Notes under the pieces: model-generated
Databases searched by the model: none
Told to the model about the DNA's origin: nothing
What the model saw: only the letters and a program-made list of their open reading frames with translations
Program-made: the position numbers and the translations under genes
Shown here: one piece after another, positions 33,301 to 39,569 of the stretch
Layout: each line of letters begins with the position of its first letter
Numbering within the stretch: the stretch's first letter is position 1
Assembly: GCF_003337415.1 (NCBI RefSeq)
Contig: NZ_QPJT01000035.1
Coordinates: 1 to 39,569, forward strand
DNA from: Anaerobacterium chartisolvens
GTDB taxonomy: Bacteria; Bacillota; Clostridia; Acetivibrionales; DSM-27016
Direction: 5' to 3'
Length of the DNA stretch: 39,569 nucleotides

Positions 33301-33462
33301 AAGCTCGGTCATAAGTGAAACAGTTTTTATTGAATCAAGCCCCAAATCACTTTCAAGGTATGTGTCGTTATCAATATCTTTAATACTATGCCCCGTGATC
33401 CCTGAGATAGCACGGAAAACTGAATCCCTGACGTTTTGTCCGTATGTTTGTGTGTAAGACAT
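27352..33462 (-). CDS. Nonribosomal peptide synthetase: ACP-ACP-C-PCP-A-C-SDR
   Basis: 2036-aa synthetase with an unusual order. By residue: two closely similar carriers 8-92 and 118-203 (LGLDSIK, LGIDSIK); condensation-like domain 230-690 (NHTISDG about 362, with Asn for the first His); carrier 695-770 (LGMDSLQ); adenylation domain 785-1305 (TSGSTGNPKG, YGPTE, YRTGD, NGKLDRK); second condensation domain 1335-1770 (HHLISD about 1468); FabG-type SDR 1785-2036 (TGGGRGLG, NNAG, Ser about 1927, YAASK). Binding-pocket residues read D-I-W-H-I-S-L-I-D-K, close to the serine codes of EntF type. There is no carrier after A and no thioesterase. The ATG at 33462 follows AGAGGTGG; a GTG three codons upstream overlaps that site. 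It is the first gene of the NRPS-MFS-PKS operon. Confidence 0.92.
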   Translation of the reverse strand: MSYTQTYGQNVRDSVFRAISGITGHSIKDIDNDTYLESDLGLDSIKTVSLMTELMKLVPEEQSGRFSEKYPVSYLMSLETVGAITEVFEEWSRSPDAGERERSLEAKAAEKPACTVTACGIAESVLEKIAGITGHNASQIENDMFLESDLGIDSIKMVSLMNELIKLIPEDELDSFTSKYPVSSLMTFQTVGEIIDAFGEWVQCHNKSMPKNRELSGSGLPREAEKLEMVNAQYPFLAAYMAVSNITIVSGVCIRGTLDEKALWDSWREVIARNPVLRAVFAAGQKAKSFGDYSMILLGDATPPAIDIEDVRHLDEQHKRAFVKKRMEDIINSKFDIFNWPLHNLQAVYLENDKYEIILSANHTISDGLGNHKIIGELMSIYASKTGNTPLKLPQPLMPSDFNDIARQINNWSDENENRELYNYLKKQGKEKYFFNPYGAGKSLPQGSFKGVVTCTKKYRLDEETVNSLLSCTSVFNASLFVIIVSAYIRTIKQQEHDKNDMILNLPTGGRVYPNADATGVAGCFAQNLALSFETAGACGDWATLIDSVKETINHAIAWGIDRAQALQTAKMTVGQDMLENGKMTEMSSAFIRAAIKSNLYLSFTGNTYLEECCGKLELYDYEAYTCTNPGTIDNLVEIFKGQIFITSNYDGGFFDEAYIDMLMGKFLENIRQVAYEGSKHAYRPQKQAEHVSCDMQNTLIRLFEEVCGRKACSADLQKALDAELGMDSLQRIRMVSLLSREYEINDKGILLGAGTLAEMGAAIEKAHGSTAGENALEDGEEDYEIQIPFMKIVQQCRLTPDAPAIVFEDSTISYGALKDITNRLANFLKARGIGRGAFVGIMALPGPNMLIGMLAILKCGAAYIPVDPSYPSERIQYILNHSKVSVILTEHILREQLAPLFEKTGDLKLVAYLDGGDRALSLPKISQVMRGEWIGQASDEPLYSSEADDLMTVLYTSGSTGNPKGVMLAHRGYMNRLKWHQDTFSVRPGERVAQKTSCCFDISVWELFWPLMYGGTVCPVRKETLKNPWKLARWIADAKISIMHFVPSLFGEFINAIEGDSYDFSGLRWLIFSGEALPMSYIQKWIDRNGMSAGLANLYGPTEASIDVTCHIINKRPGEDGETRIPIGKPISGVFIKNLDKNMRELPKGDIGELWIGGVQLAKGYLNDAEKTSACFIANPFKDIPGQYIYRTGDLTSENADGSYEYHGRIDNQVKIRGFRIELGEIEAVLCSVPGVDEAAVLAVGEDDDRKQLMAWLSGRRADDMEIKNVAAKKLPDYMIPHRIEWMDCLPKTANGKLDRKALEHTALKKSGVSCASGGEEMGGDKQLKMKTAEGSLMPLSPAQSWIMSFFSYPYAWSGYTRFLYKQPLDLKAFNMAVNELLDRHDSLRCVFVRKDFKWYQKVLPKGMPVEVRFYDACHMDENERNTAVRDMISQEAKELRIDRWPLIRIAAVKVSDDVFDISVIGHHLISDMITNGLLFKEMWKIYRNILEGTGAASVKPVPSYMDFVQLVEQERKDNLEVYTKYWKEQFPTQMPVFGVPMDLSGGSNNEASAAMESFTLERSGTSVLLGRAKKHFSSNVYPILLAPLYKALSKSCKGERVIVSHRMHGRDLGKGRTFFDTPGNFAINFPLPVSVGENDTWQRLVDKIRDGLDKTPLNGISYDLAAESLPAYMYPDERLTAVRANYLGNRDLMGEGVFGFTKEDSDRRLSDPDQKRISVLEVFFSICNGSLTVELEYSKNYYSQDVISRIGNEYMEELKQMLLLVEAEELRPIKVPGEYRRASGNLTGRVAVVTGGGRGLGRAIALSMAREGANIAVIGRTMSSLQKTADEIMRTGAEVIALSADVSDYNSVVRAVNRIVERFGRIDILINNAGITKMVSVMDSNPEEWQSIVKVNLFGSYNFCRAVVPHMVKQSAGKIINIGSDSSFIGYPLMSAYAASKHGILGITRSMSEELKHQNIQVNAVCPSFVDTGMAPAAFRDKAMHPEKVADTVVFLASSKSDCISGEALKVYGKQDMYWFGSKQASLFNQVLKG

Positions 33463-33756
33463 ATATACCACCTCTTGCTTTCAACACGTTTTATTTTTTT
33501 ACTTATTTATTTTCTTATCATTTCTTTTTTGTAGTTTAATGTATTTATATTCCAAAATAATACATATGTTTTAACTCCATCTTAATTTTATGTTAAATAT
33601 TTCTTTACTATAAAAATAAAGGTTTTAAAAGTGAACACCTAATAACTTAAAACATAACATGGAATTAATATACAATTAACATTCCACGCTTACAATTACA
33701 TATTAAATTGTGCATTTTAGGTGTAATATATTAACAACATGACAAGGGAGGGAAAT
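33463..33756. promoter_or_regulatory. AT-rich divergent promoter region of the NRPS operon and the FMN-binding gene
   Basis: Very AT-rich, with no gene seen. It contains a candidate operator, TGGAAT (33660-33665) and ATTCCA (33681-33686), 15 bp apart. A TAATAT at about 33724-33729 could be the -10 for the plus-strand gene. No single convincing -35/-10 pair for the NRPS operon was found, so the promoter positions remain open. Confidence 0.35.
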
Positions 33757-34158
33757 ATGTTTATGAACAAGAAAGTGTTTTTAGGTATAGCCGCCTTTAT
33801 AGTTATTATCGCTGTGGCTTTTGCGGCCAGATATCTGTATCAGCTAAAAAAATACAAGGATATGGTATCAAATATACAACTGTCCGGTATAAACTTATCC
33901 ACGCTGGAAAACGGTGTATATACCGGCTCATACAATGCTGTTATGATCGCTGTTGATGTGGCGGTAACAGTTAATAATCATAAGATAGAAAGCATAGAGC
34001 TTATAAAACATGAGCACGAAAGAGGAGCACCCGCAGAGGCGGTAATTGACAGGGTAGTGGAGTCACAGTCTCTGAACGTAGATACCGTTTCCGGCGCTAC
34101 AAACAGTAGCCGGGTAATTCTCAAGGCAATTGACAATGCTTTAAACTCCGAGGGATGA
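33757..34158 (+). CDS. Membrane-anchored FMN-binding domain protein (covalent flavin)
   Basis: Small protein with an N-terminal membrane anchor (about residues 5-25) and an FMN-binding domain of the RnfG/NqrC type on the outside. The C-terminal motif SGATNSS carries the threonine that in this family receives FMN through a phosphoester bond. The region ENGVYTGSYN is the usual start of the domain. The ATG at 33757 follows AGGGAGG at 5 nt; an in-frame ATG at 33739 lies before that site. It is transcribed divergently from the NRPS operon and ends at a bidirectional terminator. It may carry electrons outside the membrane. A functional tie to the biosynthetic operon is only suggested by position. 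Confidence 0.85.
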   Translation: MFMNKKVFLGIAAFIVIIAVAFAARYLYQLKKYKDMVSNIQLSGINLSTLENGVYTGSYNAVMIAVDVAVTVNNHKIESIELIKHEHERGAPAEAVIDRVVESQSLNVDTVSGATNSSRVILKAIDNALNSEG

Positions 34159-34170
34159 CACCATATAAAT

Positions 34171-34212
34171 AAATCCGGCCAACGCAGGTTTGTCCCTGTA
34201 TTGGCCGGATTT
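34171..34212. terminator. Bidirectional terminator between the FMN-binding gene and the HAD phosphatase
   Basis: Perfect 12-bp stem AAATCCGGCCAA / TTGGCCGGATTT with an 18-nt loop, between two convergent genes. AT-rich tails follow on both sides. Confidence 0.75.
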
Positions 34213-34241
34213 CATAAAAAGCCTGTAACTTCCGTATAAAA

Positions 34242-34859
34242 TTAAACAACACCTGCAATATTCCCCGGCTGCTTAAAATTATACATAGCCTCTATCCCTT
34301 CAAGGCTTCTTGCCCCCCATAACGCCAGAGCAAAATCCACTCCCGCGTCCCTTGCACACATATAATCATATACGGTATCCCCTATATAAAGAGCCTCTGA
34401 TACATCGGCACCCATCAGCTCAAGAACCTTTAAAAGCGGCTCGGGATGAGGCTTATGCCTTGGCGTGTCGTCGGCGGATATTACATGCTGAAAGTACTTC
34501 ATAAGGCTTTTAAGGCACGGGTCCTGCGTAACCTCTATTTTGTCTCTCGAGGAAACTATCCCCATAGCAATGCCCTTTTCATGCAGCGTACCAAGAATTT
34601 CTTCAATCCCATCAAATGCTTTTGTCTTTTCAAAAAATTCAAGGAGGTAGCTGCGGTAGCTGTCAATCATACCACGGCTGTTTTCAATCCCCAGCTTTAC
34701 CAAAACCTCCCCGGTGGGAACTCCATATGCCATCTTCATTTGTTCATCTGTAAATTTTTTTCCCAGCTTTTCATAAATCAGCCTGCTATAAGCGGCAAAA
34801 ACAGCTTGCTCCGTATTAATCAACGTTCCGTCAACATCAAATATTATATACTTATACAT
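34242..34859 (-). CDS. HAD-superfamily phosphatase (phosphoglycolate phosphatase/beta-PGM-like)
   Basis: 205-aa cytoplasmic hydrolase. All four HAD motifs are visible: nucleophile DVDGT (residues 8-12), motif II in VSSRD (about 102-106), the motif III lysine in HKPHPEP (about 134-140), and motif IV GDTVYD (about 157-162). The helical cap between motifs I and II is the subclass I type of phosphoglycolate phosphatase, PpaX and beta-phosphoglucomutase. The substrate is unknown. The gene begins only 23 nt after the PEP carboxykinase terminator, so it is probably expressed by partial read-through. Confidence 0.88.
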   Translation of the reverse strand: MYKYIIFDVDGTLINTEQAVFAAYSRLIYEKLGKKFTDEQMKMAYGVPTGEVLVKLGIENSRGMIDSYRSYLLEFFEKTKAFDGIEEILGTLHEKGIAMGIVSSRDKIEVTQDPCLKSLMKYFQHVISADDTPRHKPHPEPLLKVLELMGADVSEALYIGDTVYDYMCARDAGVDFALALWGARSLEGIEAMYNFKQPGNIAGVV

Positions 34860-34881
34860 TTTAGACTCCCATTAATATAAA

Positions 34882-34939
34882 ACTGGCCGACAAGCCGGAT
34901 TAAACTTTATAAAGTCTCCCCCAAAACTTATCGGCCAGT
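34882..34939 (-). terminator. Intrinsic terminator downstream of PEP carboxykinase
   Basis: On the minus strand ACTGGCCGATAAG pairs with CTTGTCGGCCAGT (13 bp, one wobble), followed by TTTTAT. It ends 23 nt before the HAD phosphatase start codon. Confidence 0.8.
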
Positions 34940-34995
34940 CCATATTCATAAATTCATATAAGGTGTGTAAATCAAATCCGAATACTACTGTAAAA

Positions 34996-36786
34996 TTACT
35001 CCTGAAGCCTCTTCTCAAGAGCATCAACCTGAGAAAGCAGCTCCTTAGGAAGCTTTTCGCCAAACTTTGCGTAATGCTCCTTAATAGAAGCAACCTCTTT
35101 AAGCCACTCTTCCTTGTTGACCTTAAGCAGCTCCTTTACATCCTCTGCGCTTATATCCAGTCCCTCAAGGTAAAGGGCATCCTCTGTAGGCATATAGCCT
35201 ATAGGAGTCTTAACAGCCTTTCCTTCTCCTGAGGTTCTCTCAATAACCCATTTAAGAACGCGGCTGTTTTCACCAAATCCGGGCCACAGCCACTTACCGT
35301 CACTATCCTTACGGAACCAGTTTACATAGAATATCTTAGGCAATTTGTCCTCTGTGGATTTTGTACCTATGTTTAACCAGTGCTGCAAGTAATCACAAAC
35401 ATTATATCCGAAGAACGGAAGCATTGCAAACGGGTCACGGCGAACCTGACCTATATTTGCGGAAATAGCTGCAGCAGTGATTTCAGAACCCATTATTGAT
35501 CCCATAAACACTCCATGCTTCCAGTCAAAACTTTCATGAACCAACGGAATAGTGCTGGGGCGGCGTCCGCCTATCAATATTGCGGAAATAGGCACTCCAG
35601 CCGGATCCTCCCACTCGGGAGCAATTACGGGGCACTGGCCTGCGGGTGCAGTAAAGCGGGCGTTTGCATGAGCCGCAAGCTCTTTTGAATCAGGTGTCCA
35701 GTCATTTCCCTTCCAGTCTATAAGGTGATCGGGAGCAGACGTTCCTATACCCTCCCACCAAACATCTCCGTCATCAGTAAGGGCAACGTTGGTAAATATG
35801 GTGTTCTTCTCGGTGCTGTGCATAGCATTAGGATTTGAGTCCATGGAAGTACCCGGAGCAACCCCAAAGAAGCCTGCTTCAGGATTAATAGCATACAGGC
35901 GGCCATCCTCACCGAACTTCATCCACGCTATATCGTCACCAATGGTTTCAACCTTCCATCCGGGGATAGTAGGCACAAGCATTGCCAGATTTGTCTTTCC
36001 GCAAGCACTTGGGAAAGCGCCTGTAACATACTTCTTATTTCCTTGGGGATCAGTAAGACGGAGTATGAGCATATGCTCAGCCAGCCAGCCTTCATCACGG
36101 GCAAGCACTGAAGCAATACGAAGTGCAAAGCACTTTTTGCCTAAGAGAGCGTTTCCGCCGTATCCTGAACCGTAGGACCATATGAGCCTTTCCTCGGGGA
36201 AATGGCTGATGTATTTTTTCTCTATAGGAGCGCAGGGCCAAGCCACGTCCTTCTGACCCTCCTCGAGAGGAGCGCCTACCGAATGAAGGCAAGGCACGAA
36301 TTCACCGTCACCTAAAGCTTCAAGCACAGCCTTACCCATACGGGTCATAATGCGCATGTTGACAACAACATAAGGGCTATCGGTAAGCTCAATACCAATT
36401 TTTGATATTGGAGAGCCTATAGGACCCATAGAAAATGGAATAACATACATCGTTCTTCCCTTCATGCAGCCCTTGTACAATTCTTTCATTGTGGCCTTGA
36501 GCTCGTCAGGATCAACCCAGTTGTTGGTAGGGCCTGCATCCTCCTTATTCTTGGAAGAAATAAAGGTTCTGTCCTCTACACGGGCCACATCGGATGGGTG
36601 GCTGCGGAACAGATAACACCCCGGACGCTTTTCAGGATTTAAGGGGGTAGCCATTCCTACGTCAACCATCATCTTAAGCAGGCGTTCATTTTCTTCCTCG
36701 GTGCCGTCACACCAGTATATTTCATCCGGCTGGCACATATCTGCCATCTCTTTTACCCAATCTTGCAACTTTTTGTTTACAGTCAT
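34996..36786 (-). CDS. pckG: Phosphoenolpyruvate carboxykinase (GTP type)
   Basis: Interconverts oxaloacetate + GTP and PEP + CO2 + GDP; in clostridia it can work in the anaplerotic or malate-shunt direction. Seen: the kinase-1a/P-loop [12 protein letters not shown] (about residues 246-257) with the GTP-type catalytic cysteine, the substrate motif YGSGYGGN and the GRRPSTIP segment. The length of 596 aa matches GTP-dependent enzymes rather than ATP-dependent PckA. The ATG at 36786 has AGGGAG at 7 nt; a 36-residue extension of the open frame to 36894 is rejected because it lies over the promoter and leader. Monocistronic or with the downstream HAD gene. Confidence 0.96.
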   Translation of the reverse strand: MTVNKKLQDWVKEMADMCQPDEIYWCDGTEEENERLLKMMVDVGMATPLNPEKRPGCYLFRSHPSDVARVEDRTFISSKNKEDAGPTNNWVDPDELKATMKELYKGCMKGRTMYVIPFSMGPIGSPISKIGIELTDSPYVVVNMRIMTRMGKAVLEALGDGEFVPCLHSVGAPLEEGQKDVAWPCAPIEKKYISHFPEERLIWSYGSGYGGNALLGKKCFALRIASVLARDEGWLAEHMLILRLTDPQGNKKYVTGAFPSACGKTNLAMLVPTIPGWKVETIGDDIAWMKFGEDGRLYAINPEAGFFGVAPGTSMDSNPNAMHSTEKNTIFTNVALTDDGDVWWEGIGTSAPDHLIDWKGNDWTPDSKELAAHANARFTAPAGQCPVIAPEWEDPAGVPISAILIGGRRPSTIPLVHESFDWKHGVFMGSIMGSEITAAAISANIGQVRRDPFAMLPFFGYNVCDYLQHWLNIGTKSTEDKLPKIFYVNWFRKDSDGKWLWPGFGENSRVLKWVIERTSGEGKAVKTPIGYMPTEDALYLEGLDISAEDVKELLKVNKEEWLKEVASIKEHYAKFGEKLPKELLSQVDALEKRLQE

Positions 36787-36899
36787 ATAAATTCTCCCTT
36801 CAAATAGATTATTTATGTTATTGCGAATTGCAATAGCAATGCTTCGAGACTTCACTTTAGTTATTAGAACAATGCATTTAGTTAATTTTTTCACTAACT

Positions 36900-36928
36900 A
36901 TCCTAACACAAAACAATGAAAATATCAA
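36900..36928 (-). promoter_or_regulatory. Promoter of PEP carboxykinase
   Basis: TTGATA (36928-36923), a 17-bp spacer and TAGGAT (36905-36900) on the minus strand: five and four matches of six. The leader of about 105 nt contains a small inverted repeat ATTGC-N5-GCAAT near 36815. Confidence 0.5.
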
Positions 36929-37041
36929 CAATTCTTTTAGTATTTAAAGCCTTTTTTAGGCAAAACTTAATTTATTTTAATCAATGCCATTAGACTCCTC
37001 ATGCAGTATTCAAATCGTCATATTGCAAAAGCAGTATATTT

Positions 37042-37869
37042 TTACATACAAATTCCATAGTACACACTTAAAAATTTATTCAGCCATTTATTAAGCTCAT
37101 GGGAATTATCCTGATTTGAACAATGTCCCGCATCGTTAATCAAATGAAATTCACACTTATCCTCGCGCAGCGCCCATGCTTGAGAAGCTTTCTTTATATT
37201 GCACAGCTTGTCATTTTCCCCGCACAAAAGCAGCATCTCTCTATTTATTCTATAATTCTTTTCATAATGCATACAGGCAATAGTTTCAAAGAGCATGGTG
37301 CTGAAATTCTTTTTACCTGTTAATTGGAAAACCTCTTTCAGATAGCCTTGAACATGGGCTTTATCCGAACTCATTCTGGCAGAGTAGACAACCATATACT
37401 TCCACGGCAATAGCCGCAATAGAACAGGTGCGGAATTCATAAGCAGCCTCTCATAAAGTGAAAGCTTCATTGTATTGCAGGTGCAATCAATTAATACCAT
37501 GCTTTCTACCTTGTCCGGATGATAAAAAAGCAGCTCCTGAGACGTGTTTCCACCCATGGATTGGCCTATAAGAGTTGCTTTATCTATCTTTTCCCTGCAC
37601 ATAATTTCGATTAAATCAGAAACCAGTAGCTTTATGCTAAATTGCTTTCCCATAGGTCTCGACAACCCATGTCCTCTGGCGTCCCACAGCAGAATTTTGA
37701 ATCTGCCGGCAAATACAGGTATCTGCTCACTAAACATTCTATGATCTGTTCCTGCACCGTGCAAAAATACAAGCCATGGACCTCCGCAATCCCGCGATAT
37801 CCAATAGTATATATTGCAGTCGTCCTTGTGCATTACCTTTTGTTCAAGAAGCTCGGTATATTCATTCAC
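37042..37869 (-). CDS. Alpha/beta-fold hydrolase
   Basis: 275-aa serine hydrolase of the alpha/beta fold. Seen: oxyanion segment FLHGAG (about residues 35-40), nucleophile elbow GQSMGG (about 101-106), the acidic residue in CGENDKL (about 217-223) and the catalytic histidine in DAGHC (about 246-250), giving a full triad. There is no signal peptide. It starts 4 nt after the lipoprotein stop codon, and its ribosome site lies within the end of that gene, so the two are translationally coupled. The substrate is unknown; esterase or lipase-like activity is the safe call. Confidence 0.88.
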   Translation of the reverse strand: MNEYTELLEQKVMHKDDCNIYYWISRDCGGPWLVFLHGAGTDHRMFSEQIPVFAGRFKILLWDARGHGLSRPMGKQFSIKLLVSDLIEIMCREKIDKATLIGQSMGGNTSQELLFYHPDKVESMVLIDCTCNTMKLSLYERLLMNSAPVLLRLLPWKYMVVYSARMSSDKAHVQGYLKEVFQLTGKKNFSTMLFETIACMHYEKNYRINREMLLLCGENDKLCNIKKASQAWALREDKCEFHLINDAGHCSNQDNSHELNKWLNKFLSVYYGICM

Positions 37870-37873
37870 CAGT

Positions 37874-39121
37874 CTAATTACCCTCTTTTAAAAATGCCTC
37901 TTCGGAGTATGTGTTTTTTGAATCCCATAATATCCACTCCTCATAGCCTGCATCATAAACAGCCTTTATTTGCTGTTTTACCTGCTCCGCGCCGTACGAC
38001 ATGTAATACCCCTTGCCCAGCCATGTAGCGGTAAAATCCTGAAGATACGGCCGCACATTGGCTTTATACTCAGGGACCTTGGCTATCCTGTCCTTTGCCT
38101 TTGCCAAGCTGTTATATACAACGCCGTACGGCTCAAAATCCGGCTTTGCATATTTTACACCGTTTACCTGCTGCCCTACAGCATAATGAGAAGGATATAC
38201 CATAGGACAAATATAATCTATGTCTTTTCCAACGAGCTCAAGGTACTGCCCTATATCCTCCGTGTCGGCAGGACTTTCGCATATTATCCCGAAAACGTCG
38301 GCCGACAGAACAACCCCCGGAAGTTCCTTGCGCGCATATGCAAGGAAGTCATTTATGACCTCGTACTTTTCCTTCTCGGTGTTGCCAAAAACCATTGCTT
38401 TTTTATTTCCGTCATTTGCAAACCTTACATAATCAAACTGTATTTCATCAAAGCCTTTATCAACGGCTTCTCTGGCTATATCAATAAGATACGGCCATGA
38501 ATCCTTATTATATGGATTCAGCCATGTTTTATCCTTCTTATCCTTCCACAGGCCTCCCTTAGAGTGCTTTATGGCCAATTCCGGTTTTTCAGACGACAGA
38601 ACGGGGTCTTTGAAGCACACTAACCTGCCTATTATATATACCCCATTATCATGAAATTCTTTTAAAACCTTGTCTGCGTTGTATTTCTTTTTCCATGCAT
38701 TAATTTCTCTGACAGCAGGCACATTGGACTCATATCCCACCAAACCGTCATCATCCTTAATATCTATTACGTATGAGTTGATTTCAGTAGTTTTGGCAAG
38801 ATTAATAAAATGTTGAACCTTGTCGGAGCTTCCCACTGTCCATCCCGTTAAATACAGAGCCTTAGCCTTTACAGCCTTTCGAGGCTCTTTTTGCGCATTA
38901 TCAACTCCACCACTTTCATTTTCGCCGGTCTTGTCGGGCTCAGAAGGCGAATTGGTGTTACTTTCGGAAGTTGTTTGCTGGGGAGTGTTGTCGGAGGTAG
39001 ACCCGTTTTTTACAATATCCTCCTGATTAACACCGGGGTTTTTCCCGCATCCTGTAATTGAAGCGAATACTAATATTGTCATAGCCAATACGACTATACA
39101 TAAAATGGCACTTCTTTTCAT
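37874..39121 (-). CDS. Lipoprotein with putative glycoside hydrolase domain (DUF4015 type)
   Basis: 415-aa exported lipoprotein. The signal peptide ends in a lipobox SITGC with the lipidated cysteine at residue 25. A low-complexity Ser/Thr/Asn/Glu-rich linker (about 26-80) leads to a (beta/alpha)8-like domain with the family motifs ALYLTGW, IDIKDDDG, QFDYVRF and SADVFG (about 87-405). The aspartates in these strands are the expected catalytic or binding residues. Enzymatic activity of this family is largely inferred; an envelope polysaccharide is the likely target. The ATG at 39121 has AAGGAG at 9 nt; the open frame extends 25 codons further but would bury the signal peptide. Operon with the alpha/beta hydrolase. 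Confidence 0.85.
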   Translation of the reverse strand: MKRSAILCIVVLAMTILVFASITGCGKNPGVNQEDIVKNGSTSDNTPQQTTSESNTNSPSEPDKTGENESGGVDNAQKEPRKAVKAKALYLTGWTVGSSDKVQHFINLAKTTEINSYVIDIKDDDGLVGYESNVPAVREINAWKKKYNADKVLKEFHDNGVYIIGRLVCFKDPVLSSEKPELAIKHSKGGLWKDKKDKTWLNPYNKDSWPYLIDIAREAVDKGFDEIQFDYVRFANDGNKKAMVFGNTEKEKYEVINDFLAYARKELPGVVLSADVFGIICESPADTEDIGQYLELVGKDIDYICPMVYPSHYAVGQQVNGVKYAKPDFEPYGVVYNSLAKAKDRIAKVPEYKANVRPYLQDFTATWLGKGYYMSYGAEQVKQQIKAVYDAGYEEWILWDSKNTYSEEAFLKEGN

Positions 39122-39275
39122 AGTGTGCAGCTCCTTAGAAGTTATTATTTTATTTAAAAAGTCCTGATGTGACTTTTTTTCCATTCTCACATGCATAAAT
39201 TTCTTATATTTTAATGCATTTACATTTTACACTTCATACTATTTATAATGGTTAAAAAATATTTAAATATTACGG

Positions 39276-39308
39276 TAAACTTATGCAAAATAGTTTAAGC
39301 TTATGCAA
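39276..39308. repeat. Direct repeat upstream of the lipoprotein gene
   Basis: TAAACTTATGCAA (39276-39288) and TAAGCTTATGCAA (39296-39308) are 20 bp apart, about two helical turns, in the AT-rich leader region of the lipoprotein operon. They may be a tandem protein-binding site. Nothing else was seen in 39122-39363. Confidence 0.35.
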
Positions 39309-39367
39309 TACTAAGAATTTATCAGAAAATTAGAATTAAAACAAGCTTTATATGTTAAAAAAATAAT

Positions 39368-39398
39368 AAAAAAAGGAAAGAATTAAATTCTCTCCTTT
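39368..39398 (-). terminator. Intrinsic terminator of the rRNA operon
   Basis: On the minus strand AAAGGA-G-AGAAT pairs with ATTCT-T-TCCTTT around a TTA loop, followed by a T7 run. It lies directly after the tRNA 3' CCA end. Confidence 0.85.
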
Positions 39399-39474
39399 TG
39401 GCTCCCCAAGTAGGACTCGAACCTACGACCCTGCGGTTAACAGCCGCATGCTCTACCAACTGAGCTATTGAGGA
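39399..39474 (-). tRNA. tRNA-Asn (anticodon GTT)
   Basis: Complete cloverleaf of 76 nt with encoded CCA. Acceptor stem TCCTCAA / TTGGGGA, D-loop AGTTGGTAGA, anticodon arm with CTGTTAACC and T-arm GGTTCGAGTCC are all present; the discriminator base is G. It follows the 5S rRNA in the same transcript. Confidence 0.96.
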
Positions 39475-39480
39475 ATATAG

Positions 39481-39569
39481 ATCTGGCAGAGACCTGCTTT
39501 CCCGGGCCGTCACCAGCCAAGTATCATCGGCACTGAGAAGCTTAACTGCCGTGTTCGGTATGGGAACGG
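39481..39569 (-). rRNA. rrf: 5S ribosomal RNA, 3' part
   Basis: The minus strand carries the conserved 5S core CCGTTCCCATACCGAACACG followed by AGTTAAGC and GCCGATGATACTTGG, ending in TCTGCCAGAT. About the first 30 nt, including the 5' arm, lie beyond the right edge. The rest of the rrn operon must be outside the window. Confidence 0.95.

Noticed and set aside
36787-36894. 36-residue N-terminal extension of PEP carboxykinase
   Set aside because: It runs through the leader up to the -10 element and is not part of the family. The internal ATG has a ribosome site.
1-39569. CRISPR arrays, prophage genes or an integrase attachment site
   Set aside because: No regularly spaced repeats and no phage or integrase genes were seen. 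tRNA-Asn shows no partial duplicate in the window.

Overview
The window looks like chromosomal DNA of an anaerobic, spore-former-type Firmicute (class Clostridia). The signs are an oxygen-sensitive-type two-subunit L-serine dehydratase, a GTP-type PEP carboxykinase, an ECF transporter, strong AGGAGG ribosome binding sites, and an IS256 remnant. A 5S rRNA/tRNA-Asn pair lies at the right edge. Almost every gene is on the minus strand. The genus cannot be fixed from the sequence.

Left edge (1-340): the 3' end of an IS256-type transposase, two strong hairpins and a palindromic REP/MITE-like repeat.

Region 342-15354 is a catabolic locus read right to left. It starts with an AAA+ activator of the sigma54-activator family that has lost its GAFTGA loop (13621-15354). 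Next come a YgeY-like M20 hydrolase, an N-acyl-D-amino-acid deacylase-like amidohydrolase and two PLP fold-type II enzymes. A complete dedicated ECF transporter follows (S, T, A, A'). After a 332-bp structured non-coding gap come a hydantoin racemase, a hydantoinase and both subunits of L-serine dehydratase. The inferred job is import of a cyclic or N-substituted amino-acid derivative, ring opening, racemisation and deprotection, then deamination towards pyruvate. The set resembles the E. coli ygeV-ygeX-ygeY-hyuA neighbourhood. Near-identical palindromes (ATTCTCA-N3-TGAKAAT) precede both the hydrolase operon and the transporter operon. Each is followed by a GGTGC...GCACC-U-run leader hairpin just before the first gene.

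Region 15600-33756 is a secondary-metabolite locus: a divergent patatin-like lipase, then the operon NRPS (2036 aa) - MFS exporter - FAAL/PKS (3110 aa), with a divergent FMN-binding membrane protein at its head. The PKS reads FAAL-PCP-KS-AT-KR-ACP-KS-AT-like, where the last AT-like domain lacks its catalytic serine. The NRPS reads ACP-ACP-C-PCP-A-C-SDR. The A-domain code (D-I-W-H-I-S-L-I-D-K) points to serine. There is no thioesterase or terminal thioester reductase. I infer that the KS at the PKS C-terminus and the tandem ACPs at the NRPS N-terminus form one split module.

Region 34242-39569 is housekeeping: a HAD phosphatase, PEP carboxykinase, an alpha/beta hydrolase coupled to a lipoprotein glycosidase-like protein, then a terminator, tRNA-Asn and 5S rRNA of an rrn operon that continues beyond the window.

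The strongest candidates for something undescribed are the PKS/NRPS assembly line, the activator without GAFTGA and its operators and leaders, and the non-coding segment 4044-4311, where two hairpins of different sequence share the same geometry and the same GGA/GGA internal loop.
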